Below are positions 18,626 through 27,795 of a DNA stretch of 64,000 bases, piece after piece. The stretch spans positions 248,001 through 312,000 of the forward strand of contig NZ_JAADJU010000008.1 in NCBI RefSeq assembly GCF_012933545.1, in the 5' to 3' direction. A program made the translations under genes and the position numbers. This DNA is from Rouxiella aceris. GTDB lineage: Bacteria > Pseudomonadota > Gammaproteobacteria > Enterobacterales > Enterobacteriaceae. The first letter of the stretch is position 1. Each line of letters opens with the position of its first letter. The notes below the pieces were generated by a model, which did not search any database, was not told the origin of the DNA, and saw only the letters and a list, made by a program, of their open reading frames with translations.

Positions 18626-19909
18626 ATGGCTACATTAGAATTCAATGACCGCATGATGTTGGCGAGGCAATTACCACTCAAGTCGGTAGCGCTGGTCCTG
18701 GCCGGGGGTAGGGGATCGCGGTTAAAAGATCTGACCGCGACCCGCGCAAAACCTGCAGTTCACTTTGGCGGTAAGTTTCGGATTATCGATTTTGCCTTGT
18801 CGAATTGTCTTAACTCTGGGATACGACGCATTGGGGTGATCACGCAGTATCAGTCGCATACGCTGGTTCAGCATATCCAGCGCGGCTGGTCGATCCTCAA
18901 TGAAGAGATGAATGAATTTGTTGATCTGCTTCCTGCTCAGCAGCGTCACAGCACCGAGCATTGGTATAAAGGGACCGCAGATGCGGTCTATCAGAATCTG
19001 GACATTATTCGACGTTACCGCGCCGAGTATGTGGTGATCCTTGCCGGGGACCATATCTATAAAATGGATTACTCGCGCATGCTGATCGATCACGTCGAAA
19101 AAGGCGGGCAATGCACAGTGGCCTGTCTGGAAGTGCCGATCAAAGAGGCCAGTGAATTTGGTGTCATGGACGTCAGTGCCAACTACCAGATCAAGTCGTT
19201 TATTGAAAAACCCAAAAACCCGCCCTCAATTCCTGGTAAGCCCGATAAGGCATTAGCCAGCATGGGGGTCTATATTTTTAATGCGGAGTATCTTTTTCAG
19301 TTATTGGAAGAGGATCGGGCTTGCGAGGAATCCAGCCACGATTTTGGCAAGGATCTTATTCCCAAAATTACCGAACAAGGTGTTGCCTGGGCTCATCCCT
19401 TCGGTCTGTCCTGCGTCACGTCCAATCAGGATCTGCCTCCTTACTGGCGTGATGTCGGCACGATCGATGCCTACTGGCGGGCCAATCTCGACCTGGCCTC
19501 GGTAACGCCCGAGCTGGATATGTACGACCGGGACTGGCCGATTCGTTCGCATATGGAACCGCTGCCGCCGGCAAAATTTGTTCAGGATCGCTCCGGCAGT
19601 CATGGCATGACCATGAATTCGCTGGTTGCCGGGGGATGTATTGTTTCCGGCTCGGTGGTAGTGCATTCGGTGCTTTTCCCACGGGTGCGCGTGAACTCAT
19701 TTTGCAGTATCGACTCCGCTATTTTGTTGCCAGATGTCAATATCGGCCGTTCCTGCCGCCTGCGTCACTGTGTAATAGATCGCGCTTGTCATATCCCGGA
19801 AGGAATGGTGATTGGCGAAAATGCAGAGGAAGACAGTAAACGTTTTTATCGTTCGGAAGGTGGCGTGGTGCTGGTAACCCGCAGCATGCTTGCCAAGCTT
19901 AAAGCCTGA
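18626..19909 (+). CDS. glgC: Glucose-1-phosphate adenylyltransferase GlgC
   Basis: GlgC makes ADP-glucose from ATP and glucose-1-phosphate, the committed step of bacterial glycogen synthesis, and in enterobacteria it is activated by fructose-1,6-bisphosphate and inhibited by AMP. The 427-residue protein shows the nucleotide-binding loop [13 protein letters not shown], the ARAKPAV(H)FGGK activator-site lysine near the N-terminus, [10 protein letters not shown] catalytic aspartate and FIEKPKNP substrate lysine, then a C-terminal left-handed beta-helix. AGGAAGG at 18611-18617 is its ribosome-binding site. A small bulged hairpin (19943-19968) lies between glgC and glgA. Confidence 0.96.
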   Translation: MATLEFNDRMMLARQLPLKSVALVLAGGRGSRLKDLTATRAKPAVHFGGKFRIIDFALSNCLNSGIRRIGVITQYQSHTLVQHIQRGWSILNEEMNEFVDLLPAQQRHSTEHWYKGTADAVYQNLDIIRRYRAEYVVILAGDHIYKMDYSRMLIDHVEKGGQCTVACLEVPIKEASEFGVMDVSANYQIKSFIEKPKNPPSIPGKPDKALASMGVYIFNAEYLFQLLEEDRACEESSHDFGKDLIPKITEQGVAWAHPFGLSCVTSNQDLPPYWRDVGTIDAYWRANLDLASVTPELDMYDRDWPIRSHMEPLPPAKFVQDRSGSHGMTMNSLVAGGCIVSGSVVVHSVLFPRVRVNSFCSIDSAILLPDVNIGRSCRLRHCVIDRACHIPEGMVIGENAEEDSKRFYRSEGGVVLVTRSMLAKLKA

Positions 19910-20017
19910 CATTGACGAACGCGTAATACCCAAGAAATTTGAAAATAAAGTGTGTATTTCACTTATTTCTGTCCGCCTCCCTCTGCTTGATGGAGACGAT
20001 GAAAATCAGGAGCGAGA

Positions 20018-21466
20018 ATGCAGGTTTTACATGTTTGTTCCGAGCTGTTTCCTCTGTTGAAAACCGGTGGCCTTGCTGATGTTGCCGGTGCGCTGCCCGC
20101 TGCGCAAATCGCCGAGGGTGCGGACGTGCGCGTTTTGATCCCTGCTTTTCCTGATGTGAAAAAAGGTATCGGCGACACGCAACTTATTGGCTCACTGGAC
20201 ACTTTTGCAGGACACGTCGATTTACTTTACGGCGTGTTCCAGGGGGTGGGGATTTACCTGATTGATACTCCGGGTCTGTACGATCGGCCAGGCAGTCCCT
20301 ACCATGATCAATCCTCTCATGCCTATCCGGATAACCATCTGCGCTTTGCGCTGCTGAGCTGGATGGGTTGCGAAATGGCCTGCGGTTTTGACCCCGCCTG
20401 GAAGCCGGATGTGGTGCATTCCCACGACTGGCATGCCGGCCTGACCTCGGCCTATATTGTGGCGCGCGGTCGTCCGGCACAGACGGTATTCACCGTACAT
20501 AACCTGGCATTTCAGGGGCTGTTTTTCGCTCATCACCTTGAGCAATTGCAACTGCCGCCGGCGTTTTTCCAGATGCATGGGTTGGAGTTCTTCGGGCAGA
20601 TTTCTTTCCTGAAGGCCGGGCTGTTCTACTCGGACCATATCACCACCGTTAGCCCGACCTATGCCAAAGAGATCACTCAACCGGCGTTTGGTTATGGTAT
20701 GGAGTCGCTGCTGCTGGAACGTCAGAAGGAAGGGCGCTTGACCGGTATTCTCAATGGCGTGGATGATGCCATCTGGGAGCCAAAAAATGACGCACTGCTG
20801 TCTGCGCGCTACAGCGCCGATGATTTGCGTGCCAAGACCATCAACAAGGCGTATTTACAGCGGGCGATGGGACTGGACGTTGACGACTCGCGGCTGGTAT
20901 TTGCCGTGGTCAGTCGTCTCACCAGCCAGAAAGGGCTGGATCTGGTACTTGAGGCATTGCCGGAGCTGCTGGAACAGGGCGGTCAGTTGGCGCTGTTAGG
21001 TGCCGGTGATGCGGTGTTGCAGCAGGCGTTTCTGGCTGCGGCGGCCGATCATCCCGGCCAGGTTGGGGTACAGTTGGGCTATCACGAAGCCTTCTCTCAT
21101 CGCATTATTGGCGGTGCGGACGTTATTATGGTGCCCAGCCGCTTTGAGCCTTGCGGCTTAACCCAACTCTATGGGTTGAAATATGGCACGCTGCCGCTGG
21201 TAAGACGCACCGGTGGCCTGGCTGACACTGTGGTTGATTGTGCGTTGGAAAATCTGGCGGATGGTACTGCCAGCGGGTTTGTATTTGAAGAGAGCACCGG
21301 AAAATCATTGAGTAATGCCATTCGCCGTGCTTTTGTACTGTGGAGCCGACCAAAACATTGGCGACATGTACAGCATCATGCGATGGAAATTGATTTTGGC
21401 TGGAAAGTTGCTGCACAGGCTTACCTGGATCTTTACCAGCGGCTGTGTTCCTCAGGCAAGGGTTGA
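20018..21466 (+). CDS. glgA: Glycogen synthase GlgA
   Basis: GlgA transfers glucose from ADP-glucose to the non-reducing ends of glycogen. The 482-residue GT5 enzyme (E. coli 477) has the ADP-glucose-binding KTGGLADV motif at residues ~15-22, HSHDWHAGL, and the C-terminal catalytic segment [20 protein letters not shown] with [15 protein letters not shown] lies 8 bases before ATG 20018. It follows glgC after 108 bases and precedes glgP by 65 bases in the same direction, consistent with one operon plus possible internal promoters. Confidence 0.96.
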   Translation: MQVLHVCSELFPLLKTGGLADVAGALPAAQIAEGADVRVLIPAFPDVKKGIGDTQLIGSLDTFAGHVDLLYGVFQGVGIYLIDTPGLYDRPGSPYHDQSSHAYPDNHLRFALLSWMGCEMACGFDPAWKPDVVHSHDWHAGLTSAYIVARGRPAQTVFTVHNLAFQGLFFAHHLEQLQLPPAFFQMHGLEFFGQISFLKAGLFYSDHITTVSPTYAKEITQPAFGYGMESLLLERQKEGRLTGILNGVDDAIWEPKNDALLSARYSADDLRAKTINKAYLQRAMGLDVDDSRLVFAVVSRLTSQKGLDLVLEALPELLEQGGQLALLGAGDAVLQQAFLAAAADHPGQVGVQLGYHEAFSHRIIGGADVIMVPSRFEPCGLTQLYGLKYGTLPLVRRTGGLADTVVDCALENLADGTASGFVFEESTGKSLSNAIRRAFVLWSRPKHWRHVQHHAMEIDFGWKVAAQAYLDLYQRLCSSGKG

Positions 21467-21531
21467 CATTGCTACAGGGCCGTCTTTTTTTCGCTTAACC
21501 ACACCATATACAGAATTGGGAAGGTAACCAT

Positions 21532-23979
21532 ATGACTTCACCGTTTAATTACACCTCGCCTACTGTCAGCGTTGATGCGTTAAAACATTCAATTGCCTAT
21601 AAACTTATGTTTATCGTGGGGAAAGATCCTTCCATTGCCAACCAGCACGATTGGCTGAACGCCACGCTGTTTGCCGTGCGGGATCGCATGGTAGAGCGCT
21701 GGCTGCGTTCCAACCGTGCACAGCTGTCACAGGATGTGCGGCAGGTTTACTATCTGTCGATGGAGTTTTTGATTGGTCGGACTTTGTCGAATGCGCTGCT
21801 GTCGATGGGTATCTACGATGATATCAAGCAGGCCCTCGATGAGATGGGGATGGACCTTGAGGTATTGATTGGTGAGGAGAACGACCCCGGTTTGGGCAAC
21901 GGTGGACTGGGACGTTTGGCAGCCTGTTTTCTTGATTCGCTGGCCACGTTGGCCTTGCCGGGACGCGGTTACGGTATTCGCTATGAATACGGCATGTTTG
22001 CGCAGAATATTGTTGATGGCCAACAGGCCGAGTCCCCGGATTACTGGCTTGAGTATGGTAATCCCTGGGAGTTTCAGCGGCATAACACTCGCTATAAAGT
22101 ACGATTTGGCGGCCGCCTGCAACATGAAGGCACCAAGACCCGCTGGTTGGAAACCGAAGAGGTTGTCGCCTGCGCCTACGATCAGGTGATCCCCGGCTTT
22201 GATACCGATGCCACCAATACCTTGCGTCTGTGGGGCGCGCAGGCCAGTAATGAAATCAACCTCGGCAAGTTCAATCAGGGCGATTACTTTGCGGCGGTAG
22301 AAGATAAAAACCATTCTGAAAACGTGTCTCGCGTGCTTTACCCTGATGACTCCACCTATTCCGGGCGTGAACTGCGTCTGCGTCAGGAGTATTTTTTGGT
22401 GTCGGCGACGGTGCAGGATATTCTGACCCGCCACTATTTGACCCATAAAACCATGGAGAATCTGGCAGATAAAATCGCTATTCACCTTAACGATACCCAC
22501 CCGGTGCTGTCGATCCCCGAACTGATGCGCTTGTTGATTGATGAGCATAAATTTAGCTGGGAAAAAGCCTGGGATACCGTTAGCCGCGTATTCTCCTACA
22601 CCAACCACACGCTGATGTCAGAAGCGCTGGAAACCTGGCCGGTGGATATGCTGGGTAAAATTCTGCCGCGCCACTTAGAAATTATCTTTGAGATAAACGA
22701 TTATTTTCTCAAGCATGTGCAGGAAGTGATGCCTGATGATTCTGCTTTAAAAGCGCGGGTGTCGATCGTTGATGAAGACCATGGCCGTAAAGTGCGCATG
22801 GCCTGGTTGGCGGTGATCGCCAGCCATAAAGTCAACGGCGTGTCGGCCTTGCACTCCGATCTGATGGTGAAATCACTGTTTGCCGATTTTGCGGCGATAT
22901 TTCCCGATCGTTTCTGCAATATGACCAACGGCGTCACTCCGCGTCGCTGGCTGGCGCTGGCCAATAAGCCTTTATCCGCTCTGCTGGATGATGCCATTGG
23001 TCATACCTGGCGTACCGATTTAAGCCAGTTGGCCGAGCTCAAGCAGGATATCGACTATCCGAGCTTTTTGCGGGCGCTGCAAAAGGCCAAGCTGGAGAAT
23101 AAAAAGCAGCTGGCAGCCTATGTGGGTGAGAAACTCGATGTGGTGCTGGATCCGCACAGCCTGTTTGATGTGCAGATTAAACGCATTCACGAATATAAAC
23201 GGCAGTTGATGAACGTGCTGCATGTTATCACCCGCTACAACCGCATTATTGATGAGCCTGATGCCAACTGGGTGCCACGCACGGTGATTTTTGCCGGCAA
23301 GGCGGCGTCGGCTTATTACGCGGCCAAGCAGATTATCCATTTGATCAACGATGTCGCCAAGGTGATCAATAACGATCCCCGCGTGCGCAATAAACTGAAA
23401 GTGGTGTTTATTCCCAACTACAGCGTGAGTCTTGCCCAGTTGATTATCCCGGCGGCCGATCTTTCCGAGCAAATTTCATTGGCGGGGACCGAAGCTTCGG
23501 GAACCAGTAATATGAAGTTTGCCCTCAATGGCGCGTTGACCATTGGTACCCTGGACGGGGCCAACGTTGAAATGCTGGAGCACGTCGGTGCCGAGAATAT
23601 TTTCATCTTTGGCAACACCACGCCCGAGGTGGAAGCGCTGCGGAAAAAAGGCTACAACCCGCATGAGTACTATCAGAACGATCCCGAGCTGCACAAAGTA
23701 TTAACGCAGATTGCCACCGGGACTTTCAGTCCTGAGGATCCGAAGCGTTATAGCAATGTGTTTGATAACCTGGTCAATCTGGGGGATTACTATCAACTAT
23801 TGGCGGATTATCGCAGCTATGTGGATACCCAGGACAAGGTTGACGAGTTATACAAACAGCCCGATGAATGGTCACGCCGTACGCTGTTGAATATTGCCAA
23901 TATGGGGTATTTTTCGTCGGACAGAACGATTGGGGAATATGCGGAGAAGATCTGGAATATTAAGCCTATCAAATTGTAA
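21532..23979 (+). CDS. glgP: Glycogen phosphorylase GlgP
   Basis: GlgP releases glucose-1-phosphate from glycogen ends. The 815-residue protein has the length of E. coli GlgP. The pyridoxal-phosphate lysine is in [20 protein letters not shown], with other family landmarks [33 protein letters not shown] and [15 protein letters not shown]. It ends the glgBXCAP operon. It is convergent with glpD across a 1.25-kb stretch with structured repeats. A paralogue, malP, lies at 33880-36288. Confidence 0.96.
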   Translation: MTSPFNYTSPTVSVDALKHSIAYKLMFIVGKDPSIANQHDWLNATLFAVRDRMVERWLRSNRAQLSQDVRQVYYLSMEFLIGRTLSNALLSMGIYDDIKQALDEMGMDLEVLIGEENDPGLGNGGLGRLAACFLDSLATLALPGRGYGIRYEYGMFAQNIVDGQQAESPDYWLEYGNPWEFQRHNTRYKVRFGGRLQHEGTKTRWLETEEVVACAYDQVIPGFDTDATNTLRLWGAQASNEINLGKFNQGDYFAAVEDKNHSENVSRVLYPDDSTYSGRELRLRQEYFLVSATVQDILTRHYLTHKTMENLADKIAIHLNDTHPVLSIPELMRLLIDEHKFSWEKAWDTVSRVFSYTNHTLMSEALETWPVDMLGKILPRHLEIIFEINDYFLKHVQEVMPDDSALKARVSIVDEDHGRKVRMAWLAVIASHKVNGVSALHSDLMVKSLFADFAAIFPDRFCNMTNGVTPRRWLALANKPLSALLDDAIGHTWRTDLSQLAELKQDIDYPSFLRALQKAKLENKKQLAAYVGEKLDVVLDPHSLFDVQIKRIHEYKRQLMNVLHVITRYNRIIDEPDANWVPRTVIFAGKAASAYYAAKQIIHLINDVAKVINNDPRVRNKLKVVFIPNYSVSLAQLIIPAADLSEQISLAGTEASGTSNMKFALNGALTIGTLDGANVEMLEHVGAENIFIFGNTTPEVEALRKKGYNPHEYYQNDPELHKVLTQIATGTFSPEDPKRYSNVFDNLVNLGDYYQLLADYRSYVDTQDKVDELYKQPDEWSRRTLLNIANMGYFSSDRTIGEYAEKIWNIKPIKL

Positions 23980-23999
23980 TTGTAGGGGCTTGGCCCCTG

Positions 24000-24044
24000 T
24001 TACCCCGTTTTGACCGTTTTGACCGTTTTTTCAAAACGGGGTAA
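24000..24044 (+). terminator. Long stem-loop after glgP
   Basis: TTACCCCGTTTTGA (24000-24013) pairs without mismatch with TCAAAACGGGGTAA (24031-24044) across a 17-base, T-rich loop that repeats TTTTGACCG. A smaller AGGGGC-TTG-GCCCCT hairpin (23984-23998) lies directly before it. Its position 20 bases after the glgP stop suggests termination or mRNA 3'-end protection, although no T run follows the large stem. Confidence 0.55.
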
Positions 24045-24069
24045 TAGTTGGGGTTAATTTGATGTCGAC

Positions 24070-24098
24070 GTCAAGATCAAGGTCAAGGTCAAGGTCAA
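24070..24098 (+). repeat. Hexanucleotide tract (GGTCAA-type, about five units)
   Basis: GTCAA GATCAA GGTCAA GGTCAA GGTCAA run in tandem. This simple repeat lies between the glgP stem-loop and the first large repeat copy. No function is evident. Confidence 0.8.
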
Positions 24099-24140
24099 CT
24101 GCATTCGCTGCGCTCACTGGGCGCGGCGGCCCAGAGCGCC

Positions 24141-24180
24141 TTTATAGCTTAAAAGTCAATTTTATAGCTTAAAAGTCAAT
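24141..24180 (+). repeat. Exact 20-bp tandem duplication at the left edge of repeat copy A
   Basis: TTTATAGCTTAAAAGTCAAT occurs twice in succession (24141-24160 and 24161-24180). Its end resembles the TTTAAAGTCAATTGGCT box that also marks the outer edge of the inverted copy C and the extra box before glpD, so it looks like a duplicated element boundary. Confidence 0.85.
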
Positions 24181-24460
24181 TGGCTATGAGGAGCTGTTTC
24201 GGTTTTATAATAGCAGTGGTCACCTAACCCGCTGTGCCGAACCGAGTTAAGGAGCGCTGGCCCGCTCCTTAACAATCCTGGGCCTTTTGGTGTTGTTGAC
24301 TCGTCTGCTGCCTATTACCGGCTATGTTTCAGTAACCCCGAGTGTGGCACGAGCCGCGCTGCTGCGCAGTCCCCTTGCTCGGTCGGGAGCCAAAAGCGTC
24401 TCCCTCCTCTTCGCGCGGCGCCGTCTCTGAATGTGCCAGCAAACTATGTATGTCGTGCCG
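24181..24460 (+). repeat. Structured intergenic repeat, copy A (direct)
   Basis: This unit aligns with copy B at a constant 320-base offset from about 24190 onward, at roughly nine in ten positions by eye. It holds a TATAAT hexamer (24206-24211), then hairpin 1 TTAAGGAGCG/CGCTCCTTAA (24247-24272), hairpin 2 GTGTGGC/GCCGCGC (24342-24359, with two G-T wobbles) and hairpin 3 GGGAG/CTCCC (24385-24404) around the loop CCAAAAGCGT. No credible protein is encoded. I do not recognise it as ERIC, BOX, REP or YPAL. Confidence 0.85.
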
Positions 24461-24780
24461 ATTTGGCTTAAATGACAATTTCTTGGTTTAAAGGGCTATT
24501 GGCTTTAGAGGAATTGTTTCGGTTTTATAATTGCCGTGGCCACCTAACCCGCTGTGCCGAACCGAGTTAAGGAGCGCTGGCCCGCTCCTTAACAATCCTG
24601 GGCCTTTTGGTGTCTTGGATGCGTCTGCTGCCTATTACCGGCTATGTTTCAGTGACTCCGAGCGTGGCACGAGCCGCGCTGCTGCGCAGTCCCCTTGCTC
24701 GGTCGGGAGCCAAAAGCGTCTCCCTCCGCTTCGCGCGGCGCCGTCTCTGAATGTGCCAGCCAACTATGCACACCGTGCCG
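24461..24780 (+). repeat. Structured intergenic repeat, copy B (direct)
   Basis: The second direct copy starts with a box (GGCTTAAATGACAATTT, 24465-24481) that is similar to the boxes at the right end of the array. TATAAT lies at 24526-24531, hairpin 1 at 24567-24592 (identical to A), hairpin 2 GCGTGGC/GCCGCGC at 24662-24679 (one wobble of copy A is now a C-G pair), and hairpin 3 at 24705-24724. After it, an 8-bp tract CTTTTTAT is repeated three times (24794-24817). Confidence 0.85.
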
Positions 24781-24850
24781 TTTCAGCGGCAAACTTTTTA
24801 TCTTTTTATCTTTTTATCTTTCGCCTTTGACCTTTAATGTTGCCGGTTTT

Positions 24851-25164
24851 GCCGTAAATGTTTCCTGGCCGATTCAAAACCTACGCTGAGCGACGTGGAG
24901 CGAGACGCTTTTGGCTCGCGACCGAGTGAAGGGACCGCGCAGCGGCGTGGTTTAGGCCACGCGCCGGGGTTACTGGAAAGAACTACAACCGAGGGCAATA
25001 CACACATCAACGACACCAAAAAGCTCAGGGGTCAAGGGGACTCGAGCGACTGCGAGTCCCCTTGTCGGTTCGGCACTGCGGGTTAAGTTGCCACTGCAAT
25101 AATAAAACCGAAACCCTTACTACATAGCCAATTGACTTTAAAACAGAAAATTGCCATTTAAGCC
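24851..25164 (-). repeat. Structured intergenic repeat, copy C (inverted, more diverged)
   Basis: Read on the minus strand this unit aligns with A and B over nearly their whole length. Flanks of each hairpin are conserved but stems differ: hairpin 1 is CAAGGGGACTCG/CGAGTCCCCTTG (25064-25033, 12 bp) instead of TTAAGGAGCG/CGCTCCTTAA; hairpin 2 is GCGTGG/CCACGC (24962-24945); hairpin 3 is GCGAG/CTCGC (24919-24900) around the unchanged loop CCAAAAGCGT. It lies with glpD, opposite in direction to copies A and B. Confidence 0.82.
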
Positions 25165-25230
25165 AAAGCCCAACCCGATACAGCTCCTCTAAAGCCAATT
25201 GACTTTAAAACCCAAAATTGCCATTTAAGA
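25165..25230 (-). repeat. Extra boundary box abutting the glpD stop codon
   Basis: AGCCAATTGACTTTAAAAC and AAAATTGCCATTTAAG, which mark the outer edge of copy C at 25126-25162, recur 67 bases further right (25193-25229). This partial unit has only the box and ends immediately before the glpD stop at 25231-25233, so it looks like a truncated fourth copy or a duplicated end. Confidence 0.75.
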
Positions 25231-26736
25231 CTAAGACGCTAATGACAATGCCTTGTGTTTATGCGCCGCCAGCCATTCCCCGACACGCTGCTGCTGAGCC
25301 TGGTCCAGCCACATTCCCAACTTGGTGCGACGCCAGATGGCATCATCCAATTCGACCACCCACTCTTTTTCCACCAGATAACGCAGTTCGGCTTCATAAA
25401 ATTCATGGCCGAAATGCTCACCCAGCGAGGCCAGACTATTGGCATCCGCCAGGATCAACTCCGTCTGGCTACCGTAAGTGTGGGTATAACGACGGGCCAA
25501 CGACTCCGGCAGCCAGCTAAAACGCCGACGTAACTCAGCCTGATAACTGTCGCGATCGCCATTAAGCTGGCCACCAGGCAGTACGGCGTTTTTCGTCCAG
25601 GCCGGTCCGGCGTGCGGATAATACTTGGCCAGTTTCTCCATCGCATGCTCGGCCAGCTTGCGGTAGGTCGTGAGCTTGCCGCCAAAAATCGACAGCAGCG
25701 GTGCCTGACCTTGCTGGTCGTGCACGTCGAGGGTGTAATCGCGGGTGATTGCCTGCGCCGAATCCGATTCATCATCACACAGTGGACGTACGCCGGAATA
25801 GGTCCAGACAATATCGTCGCGGCTAAGCTGTTTTTTAAAGTGATCGTTATACACTTTCAACAGATAGCTGATCTCTTTGTCATCGATTTTCACCTCTTTC
25901 GGATCGCCGTGATATTCGACGTCGGTGGTACCGATAATGGAGAACTCATCCAGCCATGGAATAACAAACACAATACGGTGGTCGACGTTTTGCAGAATAT
26001 AAGCCTGCGGCTCAGTATGTACGCGAGGCACCACAATATGGCTGCCTTTGATTAAACGAATGCCATACGGTGATTTCAGCTTCAGGCCATTATCAAAGAA
26101 GTTTTTCACCCACGGACCGGTGGCATTAACCAGACCTTTGGCGCGGAAGGTGAAGGTTTTACCGCTGTCGATTTCCTGCGCTTCAACCATCCACAAACCG
26201 TTTTCACGCCATGCACGGTTGACGCGCGTGCGGGTGCGGACTTCGCCACCGCGTTCTTCCACTTCCTGAGCGTTCAACACCACTAAACGCGCATCATCAA
26301 CCCAGCAGTCGGAATATTCAAAGCCCTGGGTGGTTTCCGGTTTCAGCACCGAATTTTCACCAAATTTCAGCCCCTTGCTGGCCGGAAGACTGGTGCGTTT
26401 ACCCAGGTGATCGTACATAAACAGACCAATGCGGATCATCCAGGCCGGGCGCAGATGAGGTTCATGCGGCAAACGAAAACGCATAGGGAAAGCAATATGC
26501 GGTGCCAGTTTTAACAGCACTTCGCGTTCGGCCAGCGCTTCGCTCACCAGGCGGAATTCATAATGCTCCAGATAGCGCAAGCCACCGTGGATCAATTTAG
26601 AACTGGCCGAAGAGGTGGCGCAGGCCAAGTCTTGCGCCTCAAGCAGCAGAACGGATAGCCCGCGGCCAGCCGCATCCGCAGCAATACCCGCACCGTTGAT
26701 ACCGCCACCGATTACGATCAAGTCTTTGGTTTCCAC
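25231..26736 (-). CDS. glpD: Aerobic glycerol-3-phosphate dehydrogenase GlpD
   Basis: GlpD is a membrane-bound FAD enzyme that oxidises glycerol-3-phosphate to dihydroxyacetone phosphate and passes electrons to quinone. The 501-residue protein has exactly the E. coli length. The FAD-binding GGGINGAGIAADAAGRG is at residues ~10-26, followed by SSKLIHGGLRYLEHYEF, IVFVIPWLDEFSIIGTTD, and TYSGVRPL near the middle. GlpR and CRP-like sites lie upstream. The stop codon directly touches the intergenic repeat box. Confidence 0.96.
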   Translation of the reverse strand: METKDLIVIGGGINGAGIAADAAGRGLSVLLLEAQDLACATSSASSKLIHGGLRYLEHYEFRLVSEALAEREVLLKLAPHIAFPMRFRLPHEPHLRPAWMIRIGLFMYDHLGKRTSLPASKGLKFGENSVLKPETTQGFEYSDCWVDDARLVVLNAQEVEERGGEVRTRTRVNRAWRENGLWMVEAQEIDSGKTFTFRAKGLVNATGPWVKNFFDNGLKLKSPYGIRLIKGSHIVVPRVHTEPQAYILQNVDHRIVFVIPWLDEFSIIGTTDVEYHGDPKEVKIDDKEISYLLKVYNDHFKKQLSRDDIVWTYSGVRPLCDDESDSAQAITRDYTLDVHDQQGQAPLLSIFGGKLTTYRKLAEHAMEKLAKYYPHAGPAWTKNAVLPGGQLNGDRDSYQAELRRRFSWLPESLARRYTHTYGSQTELILADANSLASLGEHFGHEFYEAELRYLVEKEWVVELDDAIWRRTKLGMWLDQAQQQRVGEWLAAHKHKALSLAS

Positions 26737-26750
26737 GTCATCTTCCTCCA

Positions 26751-26790
26751 GATGTTCGAAATAGCTCTTTAATGTTCGTTTTCGCTCATG
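26751..26790. promoter_or_regulatory. Tandem GlpR operators upstream of glpD
   Basis: Two adjoining 20-bp sites are visible: GATGTTCGAAATAGCTCTTT (26751-26770, only the left half good) and AATGTTCGTTTTCGCTCATG (26771-26790, both halves good). They resemble the E. coli GlpR consensus with ATGTTCG half-sites and lie 15-54 bases before the glpD start, as expected for repression by GlpR in the absence of glycerol-3-phosphate. Confidence 0.78.
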
Positions 26791-26846
26791 ATTGTAATCG
26801 ATAAGCTACAGGCGCGCCAAGAGTTAACCAAATAAAAACATTCATG

Positions 26847-26862
26847 CGTGATGCAGGTAACA
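26847..26862. promoter_or_regulatory. CRP-like site upstream of glpD
   Basis: On the minus strand this reads TGTTA-CCTGCA-TCACG, two mismatches from the CRP core TGTGA-N6-TCACA, with AAA before it. It lies about 110 bases before glpD. The match is imperfect. The rest of 26737-27027 shows no gene; a GC-rich inverted repeat GGCGGCG/CGCCGCC (26984-27017) after glpR may help end its transcript. Confidence 0.45.
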
Positions 26863-27027
26863 TTTTTCGCGGACTTAAGAGAATAGAGGATGACGGTAAG
26901 ATGAATTTTTAAGCATGTCTTTCGTTATTGCGCGTTTTTGGCTGGAAAGAATAAGGGGGGAGATAACCTTTGATGATCAAGCCGGCGGCGTCACGTAAAG
27001 ACGTTAACACCGCCGCCAAGGCAGGAT

Positions 27028-27786
27028 CTAGCAGAGCTCGAGTTGCACCTCGTGCTTATTAATCAGCGCCATCACGCTTTCTGGCGGTTGTTGATCGGTA
27101 AACATGGCATCGATCAGGCTCATATTGCCGAGGTTGACCATGGCATTGCGTCCAAATTTGGAATGGTCGACCACCAGCATAACGTTGCGCGAGTTTTCAA
27201 TAATCGCGCGTTTGATGCGCGCTTCATGATAATCAAACTCCAGTAATGAGCCATCCATATCAATACCGCTAATGCCAAGAATGCCAAAATCGAGGCGGAA
27301 CTGAGAGATAAAATCGATGGTGGCTTCACCCATAATGCCACCGTCGCGGCTGCGAACTTCCCCGCCCGCCAGCAAGATACGGAAGTCTTCTTTGGCGGTC
27401 AGCAGGGTGGCAACATTCAGGTTGTTGGTGACGATGCGCAAATTCTTGTGATTGAGCAGCGCGTGGGCCACCGCCTCCGGCGTAGTGCCGATATCGATAA
27501 ACAGCGTCGCACCGTCGGGGATTTGGCTGGCCACGCGGGCGGCAATACGCGCCTTTTCCTCCGACCACATGATTTTTCGTTCGTTATAGGCGGTATTCAC
27601 CGAGCTGGAAGGCAGTGCGGCCCCACCGTGATGACGATGAATTTTATTCTGCTCTGCCAGATCGTTAAGGTCGCGGCGGATAGTTTGCGGGCTGACGGCA
27701 AAATGCTCCACCAGCTCTTCGGTGCTGACATAACTCTGCTGGCGCACCAGCTCGACGATAGCGTCATGACGCTGCATTTGTTTCAC
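27028..27786 (-). CDS. glpR: DeoR-family glycerol-3-phosphate regulon repressor GlpR
   Basis: The 252-residue protein matches E. coli GlpR in length and sequence. Residues 1-57 form the DeoR helix-turn-helix (YVSTEELVEHFAVSPQTIRRDLNDL); residues ~75-252 are the ISOCOT effector domain with DIGTTPEAVAHALL, GGEVRSRDGGIMGE and DHSKFGRNAM, and it ends in LELC as in E. coli. It follows glpG by 9 bases, so both are co-transcribed. Its targets should include the operators before glpD. Confidence 0.95.
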   Translation of the reverse strand: MKQMQRHDAIVELVRQQSYVSTEELVEHFAVSPQTIRRDLNDLAEQNKIHRHHGGAALPSSSVNTAYNERKIMWSEEKARIAARVASQIPDGATLFIDIGTTPEAVAHALLNHKNLRIVTNNLNVATLLTAKEDFRILLAGGEVRSRDGGIMGEATIDFISQFRLDFGILGISGIDMDGSLLEFDYHEARIKRAIIENSRNVMLVVDHSKFGRNAMVNLGNMSLIDAMFTDQQPPESVMALINKHEVQLELC

Positions 27787-27795
27787 CCTAATCCC

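Noticed and set aside
24070-24180. Short tandem repeats considered as a CRISPR or iteron array
   Set aside because: Units are 6 or 20 bp, directly adjacent with no spacers, and no cas, rep or partition genes are near.
24531-25019. Open frames in the glgP-glpD gap (for example 24531-24830 plus, 24695-24889 plus, 24834-25019 minus) with a shared LGREPKAS peptide
   Set aside because: The shared peptide only reflects the conserved DNA of hairpin 3. The frames start at different places, lack ribosome-binding sites, differ in length between copies and cross the hairpin stems; conservation follows base pairing, not codons.
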